From contig JAKAXT010000008.1 in NCBI GenBank assembly GCA_021816425.1, forward strand, positions 1-40,918: 40,918 nt of DNA. The letters are read 5' to 3'. Position 1 is the first letter of the stretch; each line of letters begins with the position of its first letter. The DNA is from Pseudomonadota bacterium. Lineage in GTDB: Bacteria; Pseudomonadota; Gammaproteobacteria; Acidiferrobacterales; Acidiferrobacteraceae. Shown here in pieces: positions 27,696 to 38,215 of the stretch. The notes below the pieces were generated by a model that did not search any database, was not told the DNA's origin, and saw only the letters and a program-made list of their open reading frames with translations. Position numbers and translations under genes: made by a program.

Positions 27696-29369
27696 ATGAG
27701 CCAAAGCTTTGCCGAATTGTTTGAAGAGAGCATGCAGTCCTGTCAGATGCGCCCCGGCAGCCTTGTCGTGGGCGAGGTCGTGCATGTCGACGACGAGGTC
27801 GTGGTCGTCAATGCCGGCCTGAAGTCGGAGGGCGTGATTCCGACGGAACAGTTCCGCAATGCCAATGGCGAGATCGGCGCCAAGGTGGGCGACCGCATCG
27901 AGGTGGTCATCGAATACATGGAGGACGGCTTCGGCCAGACCCGCCTGTCGCGCGAGAAGGCTTGTCGCGTGAAGGCCTGGGACGTTCTGGAGGAGGCGTT
28001 CGAGAAGCAGACGGTCGTGACCGGCATCATGACCGGCAAGGTCAAGGGCGGCTTCACCATCGCCATCGACAGCATCCGCGCCTTCCTGCCGGGCTCGCTG
28101 GTCGATGTGCGTCCGGTCCGCGACCCGTCCTATCTCGAGGGCAAGGAACTCGAGTTCAAGGTCATCAAGCTCGACCGCAAGCGCAATAACGTGGTGGTAT
28201 CGCGCCGCGCGGTCGTGGAAAACGAGATATCGGCCGAGCGTGACCAGCTGCTCGCGAACCTCGAGGAAGGCCAGGTCGTCAAGGGCATCGTCAAGAACCT
28301 CACGGATTACGGCGCGTTCGTCGATCTGGGCGGCGTCGACGGTCTCCTGCACATCACGGACCTCGCGTGGAAGCGCGTCAAGCACCCCTCGGAAATGCTC
28401 AACATCGGTGACGAGGTCGAGGCCAAGGTCCTGCGTTTCGACCGCGAGCGTAACCGCGTCTCGCTCGGCCTGAAGCAGCTGGGCGACGACCCGTGGGTGG
28501 ATCTCGCGCGCCGTTACCCGATCGGCACCCGGATCTTCGGCAAGGTCACCAACATCACGGATTACGGCGCCTTCGTCGAGATCGAGGAAGGGGTCGAGGG
28601 TCTCGTCCACGTCTCGGAGATGGATTGGACCAACAAGAACGTGCACCCGACCAAGGTCGTGCAGCTCGGCGACGAGGTCGAAGCGATGATCCTCGACATC
28701 GACGAGGAGCGTCGCCGCATATCGCTTGGCATCAAGCAATGCCAGCCCAATCCCTGGGAAGAGTTCGCCACGTCACATAACAAGGGCGACCTCGTGAAGG
28801 GCCAGATCAAGTCCATCACCGACTTCGGCGTGTTCGTGGGCCTGGAAGGCGGCATCGACGGTCTGATCCACCTCACCGACCTGTCCTGGAGCCGCGCCGG
28901 CGAAGAGGCGGTCCGCGACCTGAAGAAGGGCGACGAGCTGGAGGCGGTGGTATTGGCGGTCGATCCCGAGCGCGAGCGGATATCGCTTGGCGTGAAGCAG
29001 ATGGAAGGCGACCCCTTCAACAACTATTGCGCCGAGCACGGCAAGGGCGCGGTGGTGACGGGAGTCGTGACGGCGGTGGACGCCAAGGGCGCCACCGTGA
29101 AGCTGTCCGATGACGTGGAGGGTTACCTGCGCGCCGCCGAGGCCTCGCGCGATCGCATCGAGGATGCGCGTTCGGTCCTGAAGGACGGGGATACGGTCGA
29201 GGCCAAGATCATGACCATAGACCGCAAGAACCGCAAGATCACGCTGTCGGTGCGGGCCAAGGACATGGAGCGCGAGAACGAGGCCGTGCAGGAATACACG
29301 CGCAAGGCCCCGGTGGCGACCTCGTCTTTGGGCGACAAACTGAAAGAGAAGCTTGGCCAAAAGGAGTGA
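27696..29369 (+). CDS. rpsA: 30S ribosomal protein S1
   Basis: FAELFEES; multiple S1 repeats ([80 protein letters not shown]). Confidence 0.98.
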   Translation: MSQSFAELFEESMQSCQMRPGSLVVGEVVHVDDEVVVVNAGLKSEGVIPTEQFRNANGEIGAKVGDRIEVVIEYMEDGFGQTRLSREKACRVKAWDVLEEAFEKQTVVTGIMTGKVKGGFTIAIDSIRAFLPGSLVDVRPVRDPSYLEGKELEFKVIKLDRKRNNVVVSRRAVVENEISAERDQLLANLEEGQVVKGIVKNLTDYGAFVDLGGVDGLLHITDLAWKRVKHPSEMLNIGDEVEAKVLRFDRERNRVSLGLKQLGDDPWVDLARRYPIGTRIFGKVTNITDYGAFVEIEEGVEGLVHVSEMDWTNKNVHPTKVVQLGDEVEAMILDIDEERRRISLGIKQCQPNPWEEFATSHNKGDLVKGQIKSITDFGVFVGLEGGIDGLIHLTDLSWSRAGEEAVRDLKKGDELEAVVLAVDPERERISLGVKQMEGDPFNNYCAEHGKGAVVTGVVTAVDAKGATVKLSDDVEGYLRAAEASRDRIEDARSVLKDGDTVEAKIMTIDRKNRKITLSVRAKDMERENEAVQEYTRKAPVATSSLGDKLKEKLGQKE

Positions 29370-29384
29370 TGGGGCTTTAGCGCG

Positions 29385-29663
29385 ATGACGAAGTCCGAAC
29401 TCATTCAGAGTCTGGCGGCGACCCAGCCGCAGTTGGATCAGCGGGACGTGGAGCTTGCGGTCAAGGGCCTCCTGGAGCGCATGTCGAGCGCGCTCCAGGC
29501 CGGTGAGCGCATCGAGGTGCGGGGGTTCGGGAGTTTTTCGCTGCACCATCGTCCCGCGCGGCTCGGGCGCAACCCGAAGACCGGGGTGAGCGTGCAGGTT
29601 CCGGATCGGCGCGTTCCGCACTTCAAGCCCGGCAAGGAGTTGCGCGAGCGGGTCGACCAGTAA
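29385..29663 (+). CDS. ihfB: Integration host factor beta subunit
   Basis: [17 protein letters not shown]...[50 protein letters not shown]. Confidence 0.96.
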   Translation: MTKSELIQSLAATQPQLDQRDVELAVKGLLERMSSALQAGERIEVRGFGSFSLHHRPARLGRNPKTGVSVQVPDRRVPHFKPGKELRERVDQ

Positions 29664-29698
29664 GCCCATCGCGTGTGGCGCGAGCAATGAAAGAAGAG

Positions 29699-29731
29699 CG
29701 GCATGGGCAAGGCGCCCGTGCCGTTTTTTTT
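29699..29731 (+). terminator. Rho-independent terminator downstream of ihfB
   Basis: cggcatgggc-aaggc-gcccgtgccg (one G-U) followed by a T run. Confidence 0.85.
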
Positions 29732-29751
29732 GAAGGGGGTAGCGTTTCATC

Positions 29752-30048
29752 ATGAAGCGGGTCCTGTATGGCTCGATCGCGATTCTGGTCGTCTTCATCG
29801 CTCTGGGATTCGCGTATAAGAACGCCACCGACGTGACGGTGCGCTACTACGGCGGTCTGGCGTGGCAGGCGCCGCTCGCCCTCGTCCTCGTCGTGGTCCT
29901 CGTTATGGGCATCATCGTGGGTTTCATGGCAAGCATGAATCGTCTGGTGCGTCTGCGCCGCCAGCTTGGGGCAGCCCGCAAGCAGGTTCGGCAGATGGAG
30001 CAGGAGGTCGCCAACCTGCGCGCTTTGCCCATAAAAGATGTTCTTTGA
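29752..30048 (+). CDS. lapA: LapA-domain inner membrane protein (DUF1049)
   Basis: Two TM helices then a coiled coil; directly upstream of lapB. Confidence 0.88.
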   Translation: MKRVLYGSIAILVVFIALGFAYKNATDVTVRYYGGLAWQAPLALVLVVVLVMGIIVGFMASMNRLVRLRRQLGAARKQVRQMEQEVANLRALPIKDVL

Positions 30049-31213
30049 GCATGCCTCGATACTGATCTGGCTGCTGCTCCCGCTCGCGGCCGGTTCGGGG
30101 TGGGTGGCCGCGCGCTATGACGAAAGGCGTCATCGGGCGCGCAAGGACCTGCCGACCGCCTATTTCAAGGGTCTGAATTTCCTCCTGAACGAGCAGGCCG
30201 ACAAGGCCATAGAGATCTTCATCAAGGTTTTGGAGGTCAACTCCGAGACCGTCGAGACCCATCTTGCGTTGGGCAGCCTTTTCCGCAGGCGCGGGGAGGT
30301 CGAGCGCGCCATACGCGTCCACCAGAACATCATCGCGCGCCCGGCGCTCGATCGCGACCAGCGGGCGCGGGCCTTGCTCGAGCTCGGACAGGATTATCTC
30401 AAGGCGGGGCTTCTGGATCGCGCCGAGAACCTGTTCCTGGAGCTTGCCGAGATCCGGCTGCATAACGAGGAGGCCCTGCGGCTCCTCATGCACATCTACC
30501 AACAGGAGCGGGACTGGGAGAAGGCCATCAGCGTGTGCCGGAGGCTCGGACGTTCGGGTGGCCCCGGATTGAACGACGTGATCGCCCAGTACTATTGCGA
30601 ACTGGCCGAGGAGGCCTATAAGCGCAACGAGCACGACGTGGCCCGGGAACAGGCCAGGCGGGCGCTCCAGAGCGACAAGGCGTGTGTGCGGGCGAGCATG
30701 CTTCTTGGTAATATTGAGGCCGATCTCGGCCGCCACAAAGAGGCCATCAGGGCGTGGCGGCGCGTCGAGGTGCAAAACCCGCTGTATCTGGGCGAGGTGG
30801 CGCAGGCGCTTGCCAGGAGCTATCAGGCGGTCGGCGACGAAGAGGGCCTGTATCGGTTTTTCCAGGAGGCCTTGGGGCGCCATCATGACATAGCGCTCAT
30901 GCTCGCCTCCGCGGACGTCATCGAGCGTCGCGAGGGCCCGCGCGCGGCGGAGGCCTTCATCGTCTCGTGGCTGCGCAGGCAACCCTCCGTGCGCGGCCTG
31001 AACCGCCTCATCGGGCTGCATGTCGAGCAGGCCTCCGGCGAGTCGCGCGAGGATCTCGCGATCCTGAAGGGGATCATCGAGAAGATCGTGGAGGGCCGTA
31101 GACGCTATCTATGTCATCAGTGCGGTTTCTCCGGGCAGTCGCTGCACTGGCAGTGCCCGGGCTGCCACCGCTGGAACACCGTCACGCCATCGGGAGAGGA
31201 CGATGTCGTTTGA
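30038..31213 (+). CDS. lapB: Lipopolysaccharide assembly protein B (TPR + C-terminal rubredoxin-like domain)
   Basis: N-terminal [31 protein letters not shown]-terminal [24 protein letters not shown]. Confidence 0.96.
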   Translation: MFFEHASILIWLLLPLAAGSGWVAARYDERRHRARKDLPTAYFKGLNFLLNEQADKAIEIFIKVLEVNSETVETHLALGSLFRRRGEVERAIRVHQNIIARPALDRDQRARALLELGQDYLKAGLLDRAENLFLELAEIRLHNEEALRLLMHIYQQERDWEKAISVCRRLGRSGGPGLNDVIAQYYCELAEEAYKRNEHDVAREQARRALQSDKACVRASMLLGNIEADLGRHKEAIRAWRRVEVQNPLYLGEVAQALARSYQAVGDEEGLYRFFQEALGRHHDIALMLASADVIERREGPRAAEAFIVSWLRRQPSVRGLNRLIGLHVEQASGESREDLAILKGIIEKIVEGRRRYLCHQCGFSGQSLHWQCPGCHRWNTVTPSGEDDVV

Positions 31214-31934
31214 AGACCCCGTCATCATCGTGGCCCTGGATTTCGCGGACGCGAAAGGCGCGCTGGCGCTCGCGCGCCGCCTCGATCCGGCGCGCTGCCG
31301 CGTCAAGGTGGGTCTCGAGCTTTTCTGTGCCGAAGGCCCCGCCGTGGTCCGCGATCTGCGCGGCCTTGGTCTCGACGTGTTCCTGGACCTCAAGTTCCAC
31401 GACATCCCGAACACCGTTGCGCGCGCCTGCGCCCGTGCCGCGGATCTCGGGGTGTGGATGGTGAACGTGCATGCCCTCGGGGGCCCGCGCATGCTCGAGG
31501 CGGCGCGCCGGGCGATCCCCGCGGAGGGGCCCAGGCTCGTAGGGGTCACGATCCTTACGAGCCATAGCCCCGAGGAGGTCGCGGCCCTCGGCCTGGGCGC
31601 GAGCGGCGCGCGGGTGCGAAGCCTGGCGCGGGCCTGCCGCGAGGCGGGTCTCGACGGGGTGGTGTGTTCGGCCCACGAGGCCTCCGACCTGAGGGATCTG
31701 CGCGGGCGCGGTTTCGTGCTCGTCACCCCGGGGATCCGTCCGCAGGGGTCGGCGCCGGACGATCAGAGGCGTACGCAGACCATAAGCGAGGCGCTGGCAT
31801 CGGGGGCCGACTATCTGGTCGTGGGCCGACCGGTGACGCAGGCGCCGGATCCCGCGGCGGCCCTTGCCGCGTGCCTCGATGAGGCCCGCGCGGCCCGCGC
31901 CCATGGCGCATTGAAAAACCTGGAGCAGTCGTGA
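31203..31934 (+). CDS. pyrF: Orotidine-5'-phosphate decarboxylase
   Basis: [52 protein letters not shown]. Confidence 0.97.
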   Translation: MSFEDPVIIVALDFADAKGALALARRLDPARCRVKVGLELFCAEGPAVVRDLRGLGLDVFLDLKFHDIPNTVARACARAADLGVWMVNVHALGGPRMLEAARRAIPAEGPRLVGVTILTSHSPEEVAALGLGASGARVRSLARACREAGLDGVVCSAHEASDLRDLRGRGFVLVTPGIRPQGSAPDDQRRTQTISEALASGADYLVVGRPVTQAPDPAAALAACLDEARAARAHGALKNLEQS

Positions 31935-32899
31935 TGGATTCGCTTTCGACGGTATTGGACCGTATGACCCGCGCGCGGGTGACGGTGGTCGGGGATGTGA
32001 TGCTGGACCGCTATTGGTACGGGGGAGTGGAGCGCATCTCGCCCGAGGCCCCGGTGCCGGTGGTGGCGGTGGGGCGCTCCGAGGAGCGCCCGGGCGGGGC
32101 GGCCAACGTGGCGCAGAACATCGCGGGCCTGGGGGCCCACTGCGCCCTCATCGGGCTCTGCGGCGATGATGCCGCCGCCGATTCCCTGGCGGCGCTCCTC
32201 GGCGGATCGGGTGTGGCGCACCGGCTGGTCCGCGATCCTCTGGTCAACACCACCGTGAAGCTGCGTGTCGTGTCGCGCAACCAGCAGCTGATCCGCATCG
32301 ATTTCGAGACCCAGGCAACGCCGGATGGCTGCCGCGATCTGGTCGCCGCCTACAAGGAGGCCCTGGAGGATGTCGGCGCCGTGATCGTGTCGGACTACGG
32401 AAAGGGCGGGCTGAATCATGTCCGCGATATCGTCGCCTTCGGCCGCAAGGCCGGACTGCCCGTGGTGGTGGATCCCAAGGGCGACGACTACAGTGCTTAT
32501 CACGGCGCCACACTCATCACCCCCAACCGCAAGGAGTTCGAGCAGGTCGCGGGGCGCTTCCGGGACGAGGAGGAGCTCGAGCGCAAGGCGCGGGGCCTGA
32601 TCGAGGAGTTGGCGCTCGAGGCCCTGCTCGTCACGCGCAGCGAGGAGGGCATGACCCTGTTCGAGCGGCGTGGGGCGCGCACGCACGTGCCGGCGAAGGC
32701 CCACGAGGTCTACGACGTGACCGGGGCCGGCGACACGGTGATTGCGATGGTGGGTGCGGCGCTCGCGGCGCAGGCGAGCCTGCTGCAGGCCATCCATATA
32801 GCGAATGCCGCGGCCGGCATCGTGGTCGGGCATCTGGGGGCAGTCGCCGTGCCGCGCAAGGAACTCTCGCAGGCCCTGGCATTGGAGGATGAGGCATGA
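31931..32899 (+). CDS. rfaE1: D-glycero-beta-D-manno-heptose-7-phosphate kinase (RfaE domain I only)
   Basis: [52 protein letters not shown]; no C-terminal nucleotidyltransferase domain. Confidence 0.94.
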   Translation: MMDSLSTVLDRMTRARVTVVGDVMLDRYWYGGVERISPEAPVPVVAVGRSEERPGGAANVAQNIAGLGAHCALIGLCGDDAAADSLAALLGGSGVAHRLVRDPLVNTTVKLRVVSRNQQLIRIDFETQATPDGCRDLVAAYKEALEDVGAVIVSDYGKGGLNHVRDIVAFGRKAGLPVVVDPKGDDYSAYHGATLITPNRKEFEQVAGRFRDEEELERKARGLIEELALEALLVTRSEEGMTLFERRGARTHVPAKAHEVYDVTGAGDTVIAMVGAALAAQASLLQAIHIANAAAGIVVGHLGAVAVPRKELSQALALEDEA

Positions 32900-33894
32900 T
32901 CATAGTCACGGGCGGGGCCGGCTTCATAGGCTCCAACATCGTCAAGGGATTGAATGAGCGCGGTCGCGACGACATCCTGGTGGTCGACAATCTGGAGCGC
33001 GGTGACAAGTTCCTGAATCTCACCGACTGCGAGATCGCCGACTATTGCGACAAGCGGGATTTTCTGTCGGACCTCGAGCGGGGCGCGTATGCGGATCGCG
33101 TGGACGCGGTGTTCCACGAGGGCGCGTGTTCGGACACCATGAACCACGACGGCCTCTATATGATGCGCAACAACTTCGAGTATTCGAAGGCGCTGCTCGC
33201 GTTTTGCGAGCGCGAAGGCGCGCAGTTTCTGTACGCCTCGTCGGCATCGGTCTATGGCGCGGGCCGCGTGTTCCGCGAGGAGCGCGATGTCGAGTCCCCG
33301 CTGAATGTGTATGGCTATTCGAAGTTCCTGTTCGATCAGTACGTGAGGCAAAGCGCGCGTCGCGCCTGCCAGGTGGTCGGGTTCCGGTATTTCAATGTGT
33401 ATGGACCACGCGAGCAGCACAAGGGCCGCATGGCGTCCGTCGCCTACCACTTCTTCCACCAATACCGCGAGACGGGCCAGGTGCGCCTGTTCGGCGGAAG
33501 CGGGGGCTACGCGCCCGGCGAGCAGCGCCGCGACTTCGTGTCGGTGGAGGACGTGGTGAAGATCAATCTCCATTTCCTTGACCATAAGCACACGAGCGGC
33601 ATCTATAATCTAGGCACGGGCCGCGCGCAGACCTTCAATGAGGTGGCCGCGGCGACCGTGAATGCGCTGAGGCGCGAGAAGGGCGAGGAGCCGCTTACGA
33701 TCGACGAACTCGTGAAGAGGGACGTCATTACGTATACCGCGTTCCCGGAGGCCCTGGTGGGCAAGTATCAGAGCTTCACGCAGGCGGACGTCTCCGCCCT
33801 GCGCGCCGCCGGCTATACGGCGCCGACGTACGACGTGGAGCAGGGCGTGGGGCGGTATGTGGGGCGGCTTCTGGCCGCAAGCAGGACGCCGTGA
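32896..33894 (+). CDS. hldD: ADP-L-glycero-D-manno-heptose-6-epimerase
   Basis: [80 protein letters not shown]. Confidence 0.97.
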   Translation: MIIVTGGAGFIGSNIVKGLNERGRDDILVVDNLERGDKFLNLTDCEIADYCDKRDFLSDLERGAYADRVDAVFHEGACSDTMNHDGLYMMRNNFEYSKALLAFCEREGAQFLYASSASVYGAGRVFREERDVESPLNVYGYSKFLFDQYVRQSARRACQVVGFRYFNVYGPREQHKGRMASVAYHFFHQYRETGQVRLFGGSGGYAPGEQRRDFVSVEDVVKINLHFLDHKHTSGIYNLGTGRAQTFNEVAAATVNALRREKGEEPLTIDELVKRDVITYTAFPEALVGKYQSFTQADVSALRAAGYTAPTYDVEQGVGRYVGRLLAASRTP

Positions 33895-34709
33895 ACGGGA
33901 AGCCCGCTTTGAAGCTCCACCCCGTCATCCTTTGTGGCGGCAGCGGCAGCAGGCTTTGGCCTCTATCGCGCGATCAGCATCCAAAGCAGCTCCTGCCGCT
34001 TTTGGGGACGCAGCCTCCTGCAGGAGACGGTGCTGCGGCTCGAGGGGCTTGCGGACGTCGGCGCGCCGGTGGTCGTGAGCAACGCCGAATACCGCTTCCT
34101 GATCGCCGAGCAGATGCGCGAGATCGGGAGGTTTCCGTGTCCTTTGCTGCTCGAACCCGTCGGCCGCAACACGGCCCCCGCGCTGACACTCGCGGCGCTG
34201 CGGATCCTGGCCTCCGGTGCCGACGGCATGCTGCTTGCGATGCCCGCCGACCACGCCATGTCCGATGCCGCGAGATTCCGCTCGCGCGCGCAGGAAGTGA
34301 AGGATCTCGTCTCGCGACTGAAGGCGATGGCGCGCAGCGAATACACCACGCCAAGCCGCGTGTGGCGCCCCCGGGCTTCTACGAGAGCTTGGATGGCGGG
34401 ACGCGTTTCCAGGTCAAGCGCATCATGGTAAGGCCGGGCGCGGCGCTGTCTTTGCAGATGCACCATCACCGTGCCGAGCATTGGGTGGTGGTGAAGGGTA
34501 CGGCGCGGGTCGTGCGGGATCACGAGGAGTTCCTGGTGACCGAGAACCAGTCGACCTATATCCCGGTGGGCGTGCGTCATCGATTGGAGAACCCGGGCTT
34601 GATACCGCTCGAGATGATCGAGGTGCAGTCCGGGAGTTATCCGGGGGAGGACGACATCACGCGTTTCGAGGACATCTACCGGCGCATGGAGCCGTCGGTG
34701 GGCGGATAG
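33891..34709 (+). pseudogene. Mannose-1-phosphate guanylyltransferase / mannose-6-phosphate isomerase (ManC/AlgA/CpsB type): two frameshifts plus a large internal deletion
   Basis: HPVILCGGSGSRLWPLSRDQHPKQLLPLLG (frame 0), SLLQETVLRLEGL...LLLEPVGRNTAPALTLAALRILASGADGMLLAMPADHAMSD (frame +1), then GFYESLDGGTRFQVKRIMVRPGAALSLQMHHHRAEHWVVVKGTA (frame 0). Confidence 0.88.
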
Positions 34710-34738
34710 GGCGGATACCCTATTCCAGCGAAAGGGCC

Positions 34739-36556
34739 ATGGCAGGGATCGCGTCGGCCGAAGGGGAGGCGATGATAACGAGACTTTGGCGTCTTTTGCG
34801 GCCGCGCGAGCGGCGCGAGGCGGTCCGGATTTTCGGTTGGATGGTGATCACGTCGGGCTTCGAGATGCTGGGAGTGGGGGTCGTGTTGCCGGTGGCGATG
34901 TTTCTCGTGAATCCGGGGCGGGTGATGGCCATGCCCGCCACGCAGGCCGTCGAGCGATTCCTGGGCGTGTCCTCGGAGCGCGGCTTGGCGGTGGTGCTTG
35001 CCCTGCTGCTTTTGGTCGTCATAGGCCTAAAGGCCCTGGTCGTGTCGGGCGGCTATCGCCGCCAGTTCGGCTTCCTCTATAGGCTGCAAAAGGACCTCGC
35101 CGATCGGATGCTCGCGGGCTACGTGGCGGCGCCCTACACCTTCCACCTGACGCGCAACAGCACCGACCTCCTGAAAAACGTGCGTGGCGAGATCCCGGTT
35201 CTGACCGAGGGGGTGCTGCTCCCGGGCCTGCAGATCGTGAGCGAATCGGTGGTGGCGCTTGCCGTTCTTGGTCTTCTGCTCGCGGTGAGTCCCGGACTCA
35301 CGCTCGGCGTGGGCGGCGCCCTCGGGGTCGCGTTTTTCATGATATTCCGGGCCACGCGCGCCCGCAACGAACGTCTCGGACGGCAGCGGCAGGAGGCGCT
35401 CACCGCCATGTTTCGCCATGCGGCGACCGGCCTTTCGGCCATCAAGGACCTCACGGTGCTCGATCGCCAGACGGTCTTGCTGTCCCAGCACGAGGACGCC
35501 ACGCGCCGCTACAGTGAGGCGAGCGCGGCGCAGATGGTGACGGCCCACATGCCGCGGCTCGCCATCGAAGGCCTGGCCTTCGGCGGCTTGATCGGCATCC
35601 TCCTGTATGCGGAGTGGGTCCTGCGCGAGCCGCAAGCGGCCATCCCGCTCATGGCGATGTATGCGATGGCCGTGTTCCGGCTCATGCCCTCGCTCACGAA
35701 GATGCTGAATGCCGGGATGTCGATACGCTTCAACCGGGCGACCATCGACGTCGTCGCAGGCGCGCTCGAGGAGATCGGGGTATCGCCGGACGACGAGGTG
35801 GGCGCGCCCTTGACGTTCGATCGCGAGATCACCTTGCGCGGTTTCAGTTATTCCTACCCCGGCTGCGCGCAGCAGGCCCTGGAGGCCGTGGACTTGACGA
35901 TAGCGAAGGGGTCATCGGTGGCGTTCGTCGGCCCTTCGGGGGCCGGCAAGACCACGCTCGCCGATGTCCTGCTCGGTCTCCTGCAAGGGCGCGGCGATGT
36001 GCTCGTGGACGGCAGGCCCTTGGGTCCCGGGGCCTTGAAGGCCTGGCGACGACAGATCGGCTATGTCCCTCAGCAGATCTATCTCGCCGACGATACCATT
36101 GCCGCGAACGTCGCGTTTGGGGTGGCGCGCGAAGATATCGATCGCAAGGCCGTGATGCGCGCGCTCGGGATCGCCCAGATGGCGGGCTTCGTGGACGAGC
36201 TTCCGGATGGGATCGACGCCGAGGTCGGCGATCGCGGCGTGCGCCTCTCCGGCGGGCAGCGTCAGCGCCTCGGCATCGCCCGCGCCTTGTATCACGACCC
36301 CGCGATCCTGGTTCTCGACGAGGCCACGGCCGCCCTCGACGGTCCCACCGAGGCGGATCTGACCGATGCCATCAATTCGCTGGCCGGCGCCAAGACCATG
36401 ATCGTGATCGCGCATCGATTGAGCACCGTGGCCTGCTGCGACGAGGTCGTGCTGCTCGAGGAGGGGCGTATCACGGCGCGCGGCGCCTTCGCGGAGCTTG
36501 CGCGGCGCCATGACTTTTTCCGCACGCGGGAGCCGCTCGCCGCACGATCGGCATGA
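34739..36556 (+). CDS. ABC transporter, fused permease/ATPase (MsbA/PglK-like exporter)
   Basis: TM domain then GPSGAGKTTLADVLLGL (Walker A), VRLSGGQRQRLGIARALYHDPAILVLDEATAALD (signature/Walker B), VIAHRLSTV; start 34739 or 34772. Confidence 0.94.
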   Translation: MAGIASAEGEAMITRLWRLLRPRERREAVRIFGWMVITSGFEMLGVGVVLPVAMFLVNPGRVMAMPATQAVERFLGVSSERGLAVVLALLLLVVIGLKALVVSGGYRRQFGFLYRLQKDLADRMLAGYVAAPYTFHLTRNSTDLLKNVRGEIPVLTEGVLLPGLQIVSESVVALAVLGLLLAVSPGLTLGVGGALGVAFFMIFRATRARNERLGRQRQEALTAMFRHAATGLSAIKDLTVLDRQTVLLSQHEDATRRYSEASAAQMVTAHMPRLAIEGLAFGGLIGILLYAEWVLREPQAAIPLMAMYAMAVFRLMPSLTKMLNAGMSIRFNRATIDVVAGALEEIGVSPDDEVGAPLTFDREITLRGFSYSYPGCAQQALEAVDLTIAKGSSVAFVGPSGAGKTTLADVLLGLLQGRGDVLVDGRPLGPGALKAWRRQIGYVPQQIYLADDTIAANVAFGVAREDIDRKAVMRALGIAQMAGFVDELPDGIDAEVGDRGVRLSGGQRQRLGIARALYHDPAILVLDEATAALDGPTEADLTDAINSLAGAKTMIVIAHRLSTVACCDEVVLLEEGRITARGAFAELARRHDFFRTREPLAARSA

Positions 36557-36566
36557 GGGAGGCCAG

Positions 36567-37475
36567 GTGCGTGTCCTCGTAACCGGGGCCTTGGGTTTTA
36601 TCGGGTCCGCGCTCGTGCCGGCCCTCGAGGCGGCGGGCCATGCGGTGCGCGGCCTCGGGCGCGGCGCGGGGTCCTTGGCCGACTGGCGGCAGGCCGACCT
36701 CACGCGGCCCGTCACGCTCGCAGGCGTATGCGCCGATTGCGACGCGGTCATCCATCTCGCCGGCATTGCCCACACCCGCGCCTCGGGCGCGGATCATGGC
36801 GCAGTCACCGTGGCGGGCACGCGCGCCCTGCTGGCCGAGGCCCGCGCCGCGGGGGTCGGGCGCTTTCTGTTCGTGAGCAGCATCAAGGCAGAATGCGCGC
36901 GGGATGCGTATGCCGACAGCCGGCGCGCCGCCGAGGCGCTCGTGCGCGAGGCGGGACTGCCGTCGTGCGCGATCGTGCGCCCGGCGCTCGTGTATGGTCC
37001 GGGCATGCGCGGCAATCTCGAGCGCCTTCTGCGGCTCGCCGATCATCCGTGGTCCTTGCCGATCCCCCGCGGTCTCGCGCGCCGCAGCCTCGTGCACCGC
37101 GATGATCTCGTGCGCGTGCTAGTCGCGCTCGCGTCGCGGCCGGCGGCCACCGCCACCTATACCGTGACGGACGGGATGCCTTATACCGCGCGCGAGGTCT
37201 ACGATGCCATGCGCGCGGGGCTTGCGCGGCCCGCGGGACGCCTTGCGCTGCCCGCCGGGCTCGTGACGGCGCTCGCGCGCTTCGGGGATGGCGTGACGCG
37301 CTGGACGGGCCGGTCGTGCCCCTGGGACACGCGCGCGCTCGCGCCTTTGCTTGAATCCTGCGTGAGTGCGGACGATGGCGTGTGGAAGGCGCTCGGGATG
37401 GCCCCGCGCCATACCCTGACCCAGGCGGTGGCGGACATGGCGGAGGCCCTGCGCGTGGGCGGAGGGGCCCTGTGA
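36567..37475 (+). CDS. NAD-dependent epimerase/dehydratase (extended SDR)
   Basis: GTG start; VRVLVTGALGFIGSALVPALEAAGH, DAVIHLAGIAHT, VRPALVYGPGMRGNLERLLRL. Confidence 0.9.
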   Translation: MRVLVTGALGFIGSALVPALEAAGHAVRGLGRGAGSLADWRQADLTRPVTLAGVCADCDAVIHLAGIAHTRASGADHGAVTVAGTRALLAEARAAGVGRFLFVSSIKAECARDAYADSRRAAEALVREAGLPSCAIVRPALVYGPGMRGNLERLLRLADHPWSLPIPRGLARRSLVHRDDLVRVLVALASRPAATATYTVTDGMPYTAREVYDAMRAGLARPAGRLALPAGLVTALARFGDGVTRWTGRSCPWDTRALAPLLESCVSADDGVWKALGMAPRHTLTQAVADMAEALRVGGGAL

Positions 37476-38215
37476 GAGTCGACAGGCCGCGTATCGCAGT
37501 CTCGGTGGTGAGCCACGGACAAGGGGCGCTCGTGGCGCGCCTCCTGTCGGACATCGCCACCTTTTGTCGCACGCCCGTGCAGGTCGTGCTCACGATCAAC
37601 AAGCCCGAGGTCCTGCCGGATCTCGCGTGGCCGTTCCCGGTGGCGGTGGTGCACAATGCCGCCCCTCGCGGCTTTGCCGCCAACCACAATGCCGCCGCCG
37701 CGACCGTCGACGCGGATATCTTCTGTGTCGTGAACCCCGATGTGCGCTTGACGGCCGATCCCTTTGCGCCGCTCGTGGCGCTCCTCGAGGCGCCGGATGT
37801 GGGGGTGGCCGCGCCGGTCGTGGTCGGAAGCCGGGGCGAGGTGCAAGACAGCCGCCGACGCCTGCCGACGCCGCTCAGGGCCCTGCGCCGGCTCATCGCG
37901 CGCCCGCGCGCGGCCGACGAACCGGTGGACTGGGTGGCGGGCATGTTCATGGCGTTTCGCACCGCGACCTTCCGGGCCGTGGGGGGGTTCGACCCGGCCT
38001 ATCACCTCTACTACGAGGATTGCGACCTCTGTTGCCGGCTCAGGATCGCGGGCCTGCGCGTAGCCGTGGCCCCCGAGGCCGTGGTCATCCATGACGGGCA
38101 ACGGACCTCGCGCCGACGGCCGCGGTATTTCTTCTGGCATGCGCAAAGCGCCTTGCGCTTCTTCCGGTCGCCCGCGTATCGCACGCTGCGCGCGCGCTTG
38201 CGGGGGCGCTCATGA
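37472..38215 (+). CDS. Family 2 glycosyltransferase (rhamnosyltransferase-like)
   Basis: GTG start; IAVSVVSHGQGALVARLL, NAAPRGFAANHNAA, NPDVRL, AGMFMAFRTATFRAVGGFDPAYHLYYEDCDLCCRL. Confidence 0.93.
   Translation: MRVDRPRIAVSVVSHGQGALVARLLSDIATFCRTPVQVVLTINKPEVLPDLAWPFPVAVVHNAAPRGFAANHNAAAATVDADIFCVVNPDVRLTADPFAPLVALLEAPDVGVAAPVVVGSRGEVQDSRRRLPTPLRALRRLIARPRAADEPVDWVAGMFMAFRTATFRAVGGFDPAYHLYYEDCDLCCRLRIAGLRVAVAPEAVVIHDGQRTSRRRPRYFFWHAQSALRFFRSPAYRTLRARLRGRS

Noticed and set aside
34481-34738. N-terminal 86-residue extension of the ABC transporter ORF
   Set aside because: Out-of-frame read of the manC pseudogene cupin domain; the real start is 34739 or 34772.
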